54,807 nucleotides of DNA, taken from positions 1 through 54,807 of the forward strand of contig CAMKNA010000012.1 in NCBI GenBank assembly GCA_946414075.1. Reading direction: 5' to 3'. The DNA comes from an uncultured Fibrobacter sp. (GTDB lineage: Bacteria; Fibrobacterota; Fibrobacteria; Fibrobacterales; Fibrobacteraceae). This document shows, piece by piece, positions 1 through 6,487 of this stretch (its first letter is position 1; each line of letters starts with the position of its first letter). A program made the position numbers and the translations under genes. The notes beneath the pieces were generated by a model. The model made no database searches. It worked only from the letters and a program-made list of their open reading frames with translations, and was not told the origin of the DNA.

Positions 1-495
1 GGCACGGAGTTCAGCGACAAGATGCTCTCTGACCAGGATCTTTCGAATTTGCTTTTTGCGGCTATCGGCGTGAACCGCCCTGCCGACGGCAAGCTTACGT
101 CGCCGACTGCCCGCAACTTCCAGGAAATCCGCGTGTTCGTGTTCACGAGCAAGGGCGTCTCGGAATACCTGAACAAGGAAAACGCGCTGAAGCAGGTGGC
201 GAAGGGTGACCACAGGGCGCTCGTTGCCGACCGTCAAGATTGGGCGAAGGCGGCCCCGGTGAGCATCCTCATCGTTGCAGACGAGACCAAGTTCGGCAGC
301 AGCGACGCCCGCGCGAAGGTGACCATGGGAACCGATGCGGGCATCGTGAGCGAGAATATTAATTTGTTCTGTGCCGGCATGGGCCTGGTGACCCGCCCGC
401 GCATGACGATGGACATTCCTGCCATCAAGAAGCTTCTCAAGCTTTCGGACTTGCAGGTGCCCTTGCTGAACAACCCCGTGGGCTATGCGAAGTAG
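1..495 (+). CDS. Nitroreductase-family protein, C-terminal part (5' end outside window)
   Basis: The reading frame is open from base 1 and ends at TAG 493-495, so the gene starts upstream of the window; the first in-frame ATG (22) lies inside the domain. The visible 164 residues look like the C-terminal two thirds of a SagB/ThcOx-type FMN nitroreductase: an early S-P-T-A-R-N segment typical of the FMN-phosphate contact, a central strand VSILIVAD, and a late helix MGTDAGIVSENINLFCAGMG that packs at the dimer interface. Such enzymes use NAD(P)H and FMN to reduce nitro- or quinone-type substrates or to oxidise small molecules; the substrate cannot be told from sequence. It is GC-rich like most of the window, unlike the gene that follows. 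Confidence 0.8.
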   Translation, partial: GTEFSDKMLSDQDLSNLLFAAIGVNRPADGKLTSPTARNFQEIRVFVFTSKGVSEYLNKENALKQVAKGDHRALVADRQDWAKAAPVSILIVADETKFGSSDARAKVTMGTDAGIVSENINLFCAGMGLVTRPRMTMDIPAIKKLLKLSDLQVPLLNNPVGYAK

Positions 496-567
496 TTGAA
501 GCGGGTTTTGTAAAATTTCCTTACTCCCCTTGCCAGTTTCTCAAATATTAGGTACATTACCGTCCGA

Positions 568-664
568 CGCATCTCGCTGTACAAAGGCGAGGTGCGTTCT
601 TGTTTTATTCGACTTTTCGGTTTTGCAAGAACGCCTCTAACATCAACCGGCCACAATTTGTGGC
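568..664 (+). promoter_or_regulatory. Leader with mutually exclusive stem-loops before the ORF6N gene
   Basis: Three inverted repeats fill the space between the nitroreductase and the ORF6N gene. Stem 1: CGCATCTCGC (568-577) with GCGAGGTGCG (587-596), one G-T pair. Stem 2: GCGTTCTTG (594-602) with CAAGAACGC (626-634), perfect. Stem 3: GCCACA (650-655) with TGTGGC (659-664), ending 5 nt before the GGAGG at 670-674. Stems 1 and 2 share bases 594-596, so they compete. Stem 1 may be a terminator for the upstream gene, or stems 1 and 2 may act as an attenuator. The pairing is visible in the sequence; the role is inferred. Confidence 0.4.
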
Positions 665-678
665 AATATGGAGGCTAT

Positions 679-1254
679 ATGGCTAAAAATATGAAACCTA
701 TTGAACAACTGCCCGATTTGTTACGAGATGTAAAAAACAAAATTATCGTGATTCGGGAGCAAAACGTTATTATAGATGCCGATGTCGCTTGTTTGTACGG
801 TGTAGAGACTAGACGAATTAACGAGGCTGTCCGAAATAATCCAGAGAAATTTCCTGAAACTTATATGTTTCAACTCAATCCAACAGAAACTGAAATTTTG
901 CGGTCGAAAATTTCGACCGCAAATTTCTCCTCCAAAAGTAGAGTTCTGCCCAAAGTGTTCACTGAAAAGGGCCTCTACATGCTTGCGACAATACTAAAAA
1001 GCAAAAAAGCAGTAAACACTACTTTTGCCATCATAGAGACGTTTGCTATGGTAAGAACGCTGAAACAGGAACTTATAGAACTACACAAAGAGCCTAATAA
1101 GAATAAGCAGGCCTCAATAATGAGGGATTTTGGGAATGTTCTGTCAGAAGTTGTAATGCCAGATTTAGAAACAGCTGAAACAGAATCGTCCTTAGAAATC
1201 AACTTTTTTATAGGGAAATTGAAGCACTCTGTAAAAAGGGTGAAGAAGGCGTAA
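679..1254 (+). CDS. ORF6N-domain (KilA-N-type) DNA-binding protein
   Basis: 191 residues. Residues about 22-105 match the ORF6N domain: VIREQNVIIDADVACLYGV, then the R-R-I-N-E-A-V-R-N-N segment, the FPETYMFQL strand and VFTEKGLYMLATIL. ORF6N domains occur in phage and mobile-element proteins and in bacterial chromosomal paralogs and are thought to bind DNA; the C-terminal 80 residues are helical and charged. The ATG at 679 is chosen because GGAGG (670-674) precedes it; the frame stays open upstream to 592 but with no domain match. The gene is clearly more AT-rich than its neighbours and contains a long internal palindrome (892-927). No integrase or other phage gene lies nearby. Family assignment is confident; function is not. 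Confidence 0.85.
   Translation: MAKNMKPIEQLPDLLRDVKNKIIVIREQNVIIDADVACLYGVETRRINEAVRNNPEKFPETYMFQLNPTETEILRSKISTANFSSKSRVLPKVFTEKGLYMLATILKSKKAVNTTFAIIETFAMVRTLKQELIELHKEPNKNKQASIMRDFGNVLSEVVMPDLETAETESSLEINFFIGKLKHSVKRVKKA
892..927. repeat. Long inverted repeat inside the ORF6N coding sequence
   Basis: Arms GCGGTCGAAA (900-909) and TTTCGACCGC (911-920) are perfect complements around one A. Pairing extends outward by three A/T pairs, then, after one bulged T (896), by GAAA/TTTC. It encodes the LRSKISTANF stretch just after the ORF6N core. As RNA it would form a strong hairpin within the message. Confidence 0.8.
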
Positions 1255-1273
1255 AAAAAGTGGGAAAAATTCC

Positions 1274-1279
1274 TATCTT
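1274..1279 (+). promoter_or_regulatory. Candidate -10 box (TATCTT) for a leaderless small gene
   Basis: TATCTT ends exactly 7 nt before the ATG at 1287, so transcription would begin at or next to the start codon. There is no Shine-Dalgarno sequence before this ATG. I see no convincing -35 box. The same geometry occurs at four other genes in the window. Confidence 0.45.
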
Positions 1280-1286
1280 TCCTGAC

Positions 1287-1457
1287 ATGTCCGACCCATT
1301 AAATGAAAATCAGTCTCCCGCTGCTGCCGAGGAGCGCAAGGCACGCATCAAGAAGATGCGCGGCTGGCTTTCGCCACGTGATACCGTTGCCGATGACTTC
1401 GGCCCCGAAGATGCTGCGCTGTATTACGGCGAGGGGCATTCCGGCTGGAACCGGTAG
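1287..1457 (+). CDS. Small hypothetical protein, 56 residues
   Basis: Short hydrophilic protein with a basic middle (ERKARIKKMRGW) and the acidic C-terminal segment DDFGPEDAALYYGEG. The ATG at 1287 is preferred over the in-frame GTG at 1260 because a -10-like TATCTT lies 7 nt before it; the GTG would add nine residues. It ends 8 nt before the start of the metallo-beta-lactamase-fold gene, so the two are probably co-transcribed. I do not recognise a family. Base composition returns to the GC-rich norm of the window here, unlike the ORF6N gene immediately upstream. Confidence 0.6.
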   Translation: MSDPLNENQSPAAAEERKARIKKMRGWLSPRDTVADDFGPEDAALYYGEGHSGWNR

Positions 1458-1465
1458 GGCGCAAG

Positions 1466-2311
1466 ATGCTTGTCAAGATTCTGGTAGATAATATTGCCGG
1501 TCGCACGCCCCTCTGCGGCGAGTGGGGGCTTTCCGTCTATATCGAGTTCGAGGGCAACCGTTACTTGTTGGACACAGGAGCTTCACGAAAGTTCGCACGG
1601 AACGCCGCCGCCATGGGCATAGACCTTTCTAAGGTAGACATGGCAATCCTCAGCCACGCCCACTACGACCACGCCAACGGCCTTTCGGAATTTTTCAGCA
1701 TCAACGAAAAGGGTCCCTGCTTTTTGAGAAAGGGCGCAGCCGAAAACTGCTACCATACCCACAAACTTTTCGGGCCATTCGCCTACCACGAATACATTGG
1801 CATCCGCAAGGGGGCCCTGAAACGTTTCGCGGGCCGCATCCGCTTTGTCGAAGGCGATGCAGAAATTGCCCCAAACGTATACCTGGTTCCCCATAAAGAC
1901 AGCGTCGTGAGCCCAGAGGCCCGTGCCCACATCGCACAAGCTGCAGGGCTTTCTATCAAGGAGAACGGCCGTTACCGTTACGACAGCTTTGACCACGAGC
2001 AGAGCCTGGTCTTTGACACTCCCAAGGGCCTTTTCGTGATGAACAGTTGCAGCCACGCCGGCGCAGACAACATCGTGAAAGAAATCGAGACCACCTTCCC
2101 GGGCAAAAAGATTTACGGAATCCTTGGCGGGTTCCACCTTTACCGCTACAAAGACGAGACGGTCTACGCCTTCGCCAAGCGCCTGCTGGAACTGGACGTG
2201 CAAAAGATCTACACGGGCCACTGCACCGGCAATCGCGCCTTTGAGATTCTGCACGAAGTTCTTGGCGAACGGGCCTGCCAGATGTTCACCGGCATGTCCA
2301 TAGAAGTGTAG
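1466..2311 (+). CDS. MBL-fold metallohydrolase
   Basis: 281 residues with a metallo-beta-lactamase fold. The metal motif H-A-H-Y-D-H is at residues 64-69, preceded by the strand YLLDTGAS. Later ligands are carried by the NSCSHAGADN segment and the C-terminal GILGGFHLYR and YTGHCTG segments. This pattern is typical of the subgroup annotated as dihydropterin-like or COG1237 metal-dependent hydrolases, which are mostly uncharacterised. It follows the 56-residue gene by 8 nt. It converges on the GIY-YIG gene with one base between the two stop codons; GTAGCC/GGCTAC (2308-2324) can form a small hairpin over both stops. The substrate is unknown. Confidence 0.85.
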   Translation: MLVKILVDNIAGRTPLCGEWGLSVYIEFEGNRYLLDTGASRKFARNAAAMGIDLSKVDMAILSHAHYDHANGLSEFFSINEKGPCFLRKGAAENCYHTHKLFGPFAYHEYIGIRKGALKRFAGRIRFVEGDAEIAPNVYLVPHKDSVVSPEARAHIAQAAGLSIKENGRYRYDSFDHEQSLVFDTPKGLFVMNSCSHAGADNIVKEIETTFPGKKIYGILGGFHLYRYKDETVYAFAKRLLELDVQKIYTGHCTGNRAFEILHEVLGERACQMFTGMSIEV

Positions 2312-2312
2312 C

Positions 2313-2669
2313 CTACAAGGCTACCCCACCGTCATTTTTTTGTGCGGCCGTGCGACGGCGACGCTTCCGTTTTTTGGGTGGGAGCGTCTCGGCAAGGCTA
2401 TCCAGCAAGGATTGCGTCAGTTCTTCGTCGCCCTGGGCCAAAAGTTCTTTTTGGGGAGTCGCAAGTTTTTTGATGCGGGCTTCTAGCCTGAGGGCGTATT
2501 CTTTGCTGGGGAGCTCGAACTGCCGGAGAATTTTTTCGGGAGGGAACGCCTTGGTGAACTTGGCCCCATGCCCCGTGCGGTGTTCCTCGAAACGGGCCGC
2601 AATGTCCACAGCGTAACCCGTGTAGATGCGGTTCCCGGCGCAGCGCAGCATGTAGACAAAGTGGGGCAT
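2313..2669 (-). CDS. GIY-YIG nuclease-superfamily protein (YhbQ/UPF0213-like)
   Basis: 118 residues. The N-terminal half shows the compact GIY-YIG core: FVYMLRCAGNRIYTGYA followed by a conserved Arg and Glu (ARFEEHRTG) and the FTKAFPPEK strand, as in small stand-alone YhbQ-type proteins. These are assumed to be structure-specific nucleases; biological roles are poorly known. The start at 2669 is the ATG right before the domain; GGAG lies just upstream and a TATATT box stands about 15 nt before the ATG. A longer frame reaching 2891 runs into repeat DNA and was rejected. The C-terminus is unusually basic (P-P-K-K-R-K-R-R-R-R), suggesting nucleic-acid binding. Confidence 0.85.
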   Translation of the reverse strand: MPHFVYMLRCAGNRIYTGYAVDIAARFEEHRTGHGAKFTKAFPPEKILRQFELPSKEYALRLEARIKKLATPQKELLAQGDEELTQSLLDSLAETLPPKKRKRRRRTAAQKNDGGVAL

Positions 2670-2715
2670 ATTTCTCCAAGAAGGAATATAAAATTTTTTC
2701 AAAAGGAGCGTCTGA

Positions 2716-2778
2716 TTCCGAGTCAAGCTCGGAATGACGATGGTGGCGGGAATGACGAAGGCAGTGGTGGGGATGACA
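2716..2778. repeat. Short dispersed-type repeat with GGAATGACG units
   Basis: A hairpin TTCCGAG-TCAAG-CTCGGAA (2716-2734) runs into three spaced copies of a GGAATGACG-like unit (2731, 2749 and a GGATGACA variant at 2771). A related AGGATGACA unit occurs inside the lipoprotein gene near 50000. It lies between two divergent genes. The resemblance to intergenic repeat elements is my inference. Confidence 0.5.
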
Positions 2779-2805
2779 CCGGAAAAATTATTATCATTAG
2801 GTATT

Positions 2806-4224
2806 ATGGAACATAAAAGAGAGCGCGAGACTTTTAAGACCAGACTTGGATTTTTGCTGATTGCCGCAGGCTGTGCCATTGGACTTGGCAACGTGTGGCG
2901 TTTCCCCTACATCGCGGGGCAATATGGCGGCGCGGCTTTTGTGCTGCCCTATCTCGGGTTCCTGCTGTTTCTCGGGCTCCCGGTGCTCATGGCGGAACTG
3001 GCCATTGGGCGTGGCGGCAAGAGCGGTATCGGCATGGCCTTTGACAAGCTTGAGAGTCCTGGCACCAAGTGGCACTGGGCCAAGTTCCCGCTGATTAGCG
3101 CCAACTACATTTTGATGGCGTTCTACTCCGTAGTCACGGGCTGGATGTTCTTCTACTTCTACAAGATGCTCACCGACGGCGAATTCTTGAAGGGAACGCC
3201 CGACCAGATCGCAAGCGGTTTCGGCGAGATGCTCTCGAACCCGCCGCTCCTGATTTTCTGGATGACCGTGGCCATCGTCTTGGGCCTTGGCATTGTGTCT
3301 CTCGGACTGCGCAAGGGCGTGGAACGCATCACCAAGAAGATGATGATCGCGCTGTTCATCATCATGATCTTGCTCGCCATTCGCGCGGTGACGCTGCCGG
3401 GTGCGGGCAAGGGCATTGAATTCTACCTGTTGCCCTCCCTGGAACGCCTGTCACAGTCCGGCAAGGGAATGGGAGAAGCCATCTTCGCGGCATTTGCCCA
3501 CGCCTTCTTTACCCTGAGCATCGGTATCGGTAGCATGGCCATTTTCGGAAGCTACATCAAGCGGCAGCATTCCCTGACCAAAGAGGCGGCCAGCATCTGT
3601 GCGCTGGATACCATCGTGGCACTGGTGGCGGGCCTTATCATTATCCCCTCGTGCTTTGCCTTTGGGCAGTCCCCTGCGCAGGGCCCCGGGCTTATCTTTG
3701 TTACTTTGTCCAATGTGTTCGCCATGATGCCCGCGGGCCGGTTCTGCGGTGCGGCGTTCTTCTTGTTCATGTCCTTTGCGGCACTTTCTACCCTAATAGC
3801 CGTGTTCGAGAATATCGTGGCCTTCTGGATGGACCTGAAGGGCTACAAGCGCCGGAAGGTGGCGTTCTGGAACGTGATTGCGGTGTTCCTGATGTCGCTC
3901 CCCTGCGCCCTGGGCTTCAACGTGCTCTCCGGATTCGAGCCTTTTGGCCCGGGCAGTTGCGTGCTTGACCTGGAAGACTTTATCGTGAGCAACACCATGC
4001 TGCCTGCAGGCGCCATATTCATGGTGGTGTTCTGCTGCAACCGCTACGGCTGGGGCGAAGAGAAGTTCTTCACTGAAATGAACACGGGCGAGGGCCTAAA
4101 ACTCCCCCGCCACAAGCTCGTCAAGATTTACTTCAAGTGGATTCTGCCTGCCCTGATCACGGTTCTGCTTATCCAGGGCTACCTGACCAAGTTCGCGCCG
4201 GAACTGGCGGCCAAGATATTCTAG
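2806..4224 (+). CDS. Sodium-dependent transporter, neurotransmitter:sodium symporter (SNF) family
   Basis: 472 residues, a normal length for bacterial LeuT-like transporters. The N-terminus has the family signature: G-C-A-I-G-L-G-N-V-W-R-F-P-Y then G-Q-Y-G-G-A-A-F, the unwound TM1 region that binds Na+ and substrate. About 11-12 hydrophobic segments follow. These inner-membrane carriers use the sodium gradient to import amino acids or similar small molecules; the substrate is not predictable here. The ATG at 2806 is chosen because it directly precedes the conserved N-terminus; the earlier ATG at 2734 would translate repeat DNA. The stop overlaps that of the convergent STAS gene: one CTAG (4221-4224) supplies both stop codons. 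Confidence 0.93.
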   Translation: MEHKRERETFKTRLGFLLIAAGCAIGLGNVWRFPYIAGQYGGAAFVLPYLGFLLFLGLPVLMAELAIGRGGKSGIGMAFDKLESPGTKWHWAKFPLISANYILMAFYSVVTGWMFFYFYKMLTDGEFLKGTPDQIASGFGEMLSNPPLLIFWMTVAIVLGLGIVSLGLRKGVERITKKMMIALFIIMILLAIRAVTLPGAGKGIEFYLLPSLERLSQSGKGMGEAIFAAFAHAFFTLSIGIGSMAIFGSYIKRQHSLTKEAASICALDTIVALVAGLIIIPSCFAFGQSPAQGPGLIFVTLSNVFAMMPAGRFCGAAFFLFMSFAALSTLIAVFENIVAFWMDLKGYKRRKVAFWNVIAVFLMSLPCALGFNVLSGFEPFGPGSCVLDLEDFIVSNTMLPAGAIFMVVFCCNRYGWGEEKFFTEMNTGEGLKLPRHKLVKIYFKWILPALITVLLIQGYLTKFAPELAAKIF

Positions 4225-4517
4225 ACAATCGTCAGAATGTCGCTGAAGCCTGTGATGTCCAGGACTTCCATGATTTCGGCGCAGACATTCTTGACTTCCA
4301 TCTTGCCCTGCTTGTTCATCTTCTTCTGGGCGCTAAGCAACACGCGGAGCCCTGCCGAAGACACATATTCCAGCTTGGCAAAGTCAAAGATCAAAGCGGT
4401 GAGCCCGTCCAGGTTCGCATTGACGACCTGTTCCAATTCGGGTGCGGTGATGGTATCCAGACGACCTTCCAAAGCCAGGGTCAAAGTGGTATTGTCACGG
4501 GTCTGTTCGATTTTCAT
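4221..4517 (-). CDS. STAS-domain protein, anti-sigma-factor-antagonist type
   Basis: 98 residues, a single STAS domain like SpoIIAA/RsbV: N-terminal strands ending in LEGRLDTITAPELE, then ALIFDFAKLEYVSSAGLRVLL and a closing helix. The serine pair S53-S54 marks the site where partner-switching kinases phosphorylate such proteins. In known systems the unphosphorylated form binds an anti-sigma factor and frees a sigma factor. No anti-sigma kinase or PP2C phosphatase is encoded in the window, so its partner lies elsewhere. GAGGT 5 nt upstream of the ATG is a good ribosome site. It is transcribed towards the SNF gene and shares the CTAG stop with it. Confidence 0.9.
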   Translation of the reverse strand: MKIEQTRDNTTLTLALEGRLDTITAPELEQVVNANLDGLTALIFDFAKLEYVSSAGLRVLLSAQKKMNKQGKMEVKNVCAEIMEVLDITGFSDILTIV

Positions 4518-4655
4518 CTTGTACCTCTATCTGATTTTCCTGAAAATAGTAAATTCGCGTTTCTTTCGTGGCCATAGTCGTGGCAAAATATATGAATTAC
4601 GCATGAATCCCGCGTTTTTTATTTACATTGATGTTACGCATATCAAGGAGTGTTT

Positions 4656-5285
4656 ATGAGAACCATGTTCAAGACTTTTGCAGGGCGTGCCATTCTAGCC
4701 ACGGCATTTTTTGCGCTGGCCGCTACAGGCTGTTCCGACGATTCCAGTTCCGGAACGAATGTCACCGACGACACGGACAACTCCAGTTCCAGCACAACCG
4801 TCTCCACCGACACGGACAACTCCAGTTCCAGCACAAATGAAAACGCCGGCTCAAACGAATCGGATTGGCGTGAGCACTGCCTGGAGGTTATCAACGAATA
4901 CCGCGCTAGCGAAAACCGGGCCCCCTTGGCGCTGGCCGACGAAGAAAAACAGAAATGCGCCGACGAGCAGTCCGCCGACGACCTGGCAGAAAACAAGGCC
5001 CATGGGCATTTCAAGGCCTGCGGGGAATGGGCGCAGAATTCTGGCCCCAATGTCAACATGGCCAACGGCCGTAAGGCCTCCGATGTGGCAGAATACTACC
5101 TGGAAATGATGTGGAACGAAAAGAAACTGGTAGAAAGTGGCGAACGGGATCTGGATAAAGATGAGGACTATCCCTACATCGGCCACTACATGAATATGCG
5201 CAATTCCGCCTACACCAAGGTCGCCTGCGGCATCGCCGTCTCCGAAGACGGAACCACGGGCTGGTTCAATGTGAACTTCTACTAA
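4656..5285 (+). CDS. CAP/SCP-domain lipoprotein with serine-rich linker
   Basis: 209 residues. The first 26 form a lipoprotein signal ending in A-A-T-G-C (Cys26). Then comes a low-complexity acidic/serine linker with two nearly identical DTDNSSSST units, encoded by a 39-nt tandem duplication starting at 4770 and 4809. The rest looks like a CAP (cysteine-rich secretory protein/PR-1) domain: a helix with CLEVINEYRASENRAPL, a G-H-F-K-A-C-G-E-W segment and C-terminal GWFNVNF strands. Bacterial CAP proteins are extracytoplasmic and of unclear activity. The ATG at 4656 is favoured because AAGGAG (4645-4650) sits 5 nt before it; the GTG at 4650 lies within that site. Four cysteines could form disulfides. 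Confidence 0.8.
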   Translation: MRTMFKTFAGRAILATAFFALAATGCSDDSSSGTNVTDDTDNSSSSTTVSTDTDNSSSSTNENAGSNESDWREHCLEVINEYRASENRAPLALADEEKQKCADEQSADDLAENKAHGHFKACGEWAQNSGPNVNMANGRKASDVAEYYLEMMWNEKKLVESGERDLDKDEDYPYIGHYMNMRNSAYTKVACGIAVSEDGTTGWFNVNFY

Positions 5286-5313
5286 TTCTCACCAAGAATA
5301 TCTCGAGGCTTAC

Positions 5314-6471
5314 ATGAAAAACTTTAGCGATTCCATCAAGTACATTGGCGTTGACGATACCGACATTGACCTTTTCGAAGGCCAGTATGTGGTGCCCGCG
5401 GGCATGGCCTACAATTCCTTTGTGATCGAAGACGAAAAGATTGCCGTTACCGACACGGTGGACAGCCGCAAGGTCACGGAATGGCTGGCCAACCTGCAGG
5501 CGGCCCTTGCCGGACGCAAGCCCGACTACCTGATTATCCACCATCTGGAACCGGACCACGCCGGCGGTATCGCACAGTTTGTGGCGCTCTACCCCGAGGT
5601 AACCCTGGTGGCCTCGGCCAAGGCCTTTGCGCTGCTCCCGCAGTTTATGGAGCTCCCGGCCGATGTGAAAAAGCTTACGGTGAAAGAGGGCGACACGCTT
5701 TCTCTTGGCAAGCATACTTTGCAGTTCATCGGCGCACCCATGGTCCACTGGCCCGAGGTGCTTTTCAGCTTTGAGCAGACCGAAAAGGTGCTGTTCTCTG
5801 CCGACGCCTTCGGCAAGTTCGGCATCTACGACGCCGACCCCGACGACTGGGCCTGCGAAGCCCGCCGCTACTACTTCAACATCGTGGGCAAGTACGGAAA
5901 CCAGGTGCAGGCGGTACTCAAGAAGGTGGCGCCCCTGGGCGTCAAGACCATCTGCCCGCTACATGGTCCCGTGCTTGCAGAAAATCTGGAATACTACATC
6001 GGCAAGTACAACACCTGGAGCAGTTACGCTCCCGAAGACACCGGCGTGCTTGTCGCCTACGCCTCCATCTACGGACACACCGCCAAGGCGGCGCAGGTTC
6101 TCGCGAAGGAGCTTGAAAGTGCCGGAGTGCCGAAGGTGGTGGTGTCGGACCTTGCCCGCAGCGACATGGCCGAAGTCATCGAGGACGCTTTCCGCTATGA
6201 CCGCATGGTGGTGATGGCCCCCACTTACGATGCAGGGCTTTTCCCCGTGATGGAAGATTTCTTGAACCACCTGAAGGCAAAGAACTACAGCAACCGCAAG
6301 GTGGGAATCGTGGAGAATGGCACCTGGGCCCCCATGGCCGCCAAGAAGATGGCCGAAATCATGACGACTTTGAAAAATGTTACCTTGTGCGAAACCACGG
6401 TAACGGTGAAGAGTTCCCTTTCTGCAGAATCCCTAGCCGCCCTGAAGCAGCTGGTGAAGGAACTGGCTTAA
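5314..6471 (+). CDS. fprA: FprA-type flavodiiron protein
   Basis: 385 residues in the classic two-domain order. Residues 1-240 are a metallo-beta-lactamase-like domain with all expected diiron ligands: H77, E79, D81, H82, H145, D164 and H217. Residues about 247-385 are a flavodoxin-like FMN domain starting VLVAYASIYGHTAKAA. Flavodiiron proteins reduce O2 to water and/or NO to N2O in the cytoplasm, usually fed by rubredoxin. In an anaerobe this is an oxygen-defence enzyme and fits with the rubrerythrin gene at 24482. It follows the CAP gene by 28 nt and converges with the ABC-class ATPase gene. No fused rubredoxin or flavin reductase is present. Confidence 0.95.
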   Translation: MKNFSDSIKYIGVDDTDIDLFEGQYVVPAGMAYNSFVIEDEKIAVTDTVDSRKVTEWLANLQAALAGRKPDYLIIHHLEPDHAGGIAQFVALYPEVTLVASAKAFALLPQFMELPADVKKLTVKEGDTLSLGKHTLQFIGAPMVHWPEVLFSFEQTEKVLFSADAFGKFGIYDADPDDWACEARRYYFNIVGKYGNQVQAVLKKVAPLGVKTICPLHGPVLAENLEYYIGKYNTWSSYAPEDTGVLVAYASIYGHTAKAAQVLAKELESAGVPKVVVSDLARSDMAEVIEDAFRYDRMVVMAPTYDAGLFPVMEDFLNHLKAKNYSNRKVGIVENGTWAPMAAKKMAEIMTTLKNVTLCETTVTVKSSLSAESLAALKQLVKELA

Positions 6472-6487
6472 AGAACTAGCTTAAGGA

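Noticed and set aside
568..634. tRNA-like fold in the first intergenic region
   Set aside because: The stems do not form a cloverleaf, and no T-loop or anticodon arm is present.
2734..2805. Earlier ATG for the SNF symporter
   Set aside because: The 24 added residues are translated from repeat DNA (GGAATGACG units); the family N-terminus begins right after the ATG at 2806.
2670..2891. Longer N-terminus for the GIY-YIG protein
   Set aside because: It reads through the same repeat DNA and overlaps the symporter gene; the domain begins at the ATG at 2669.
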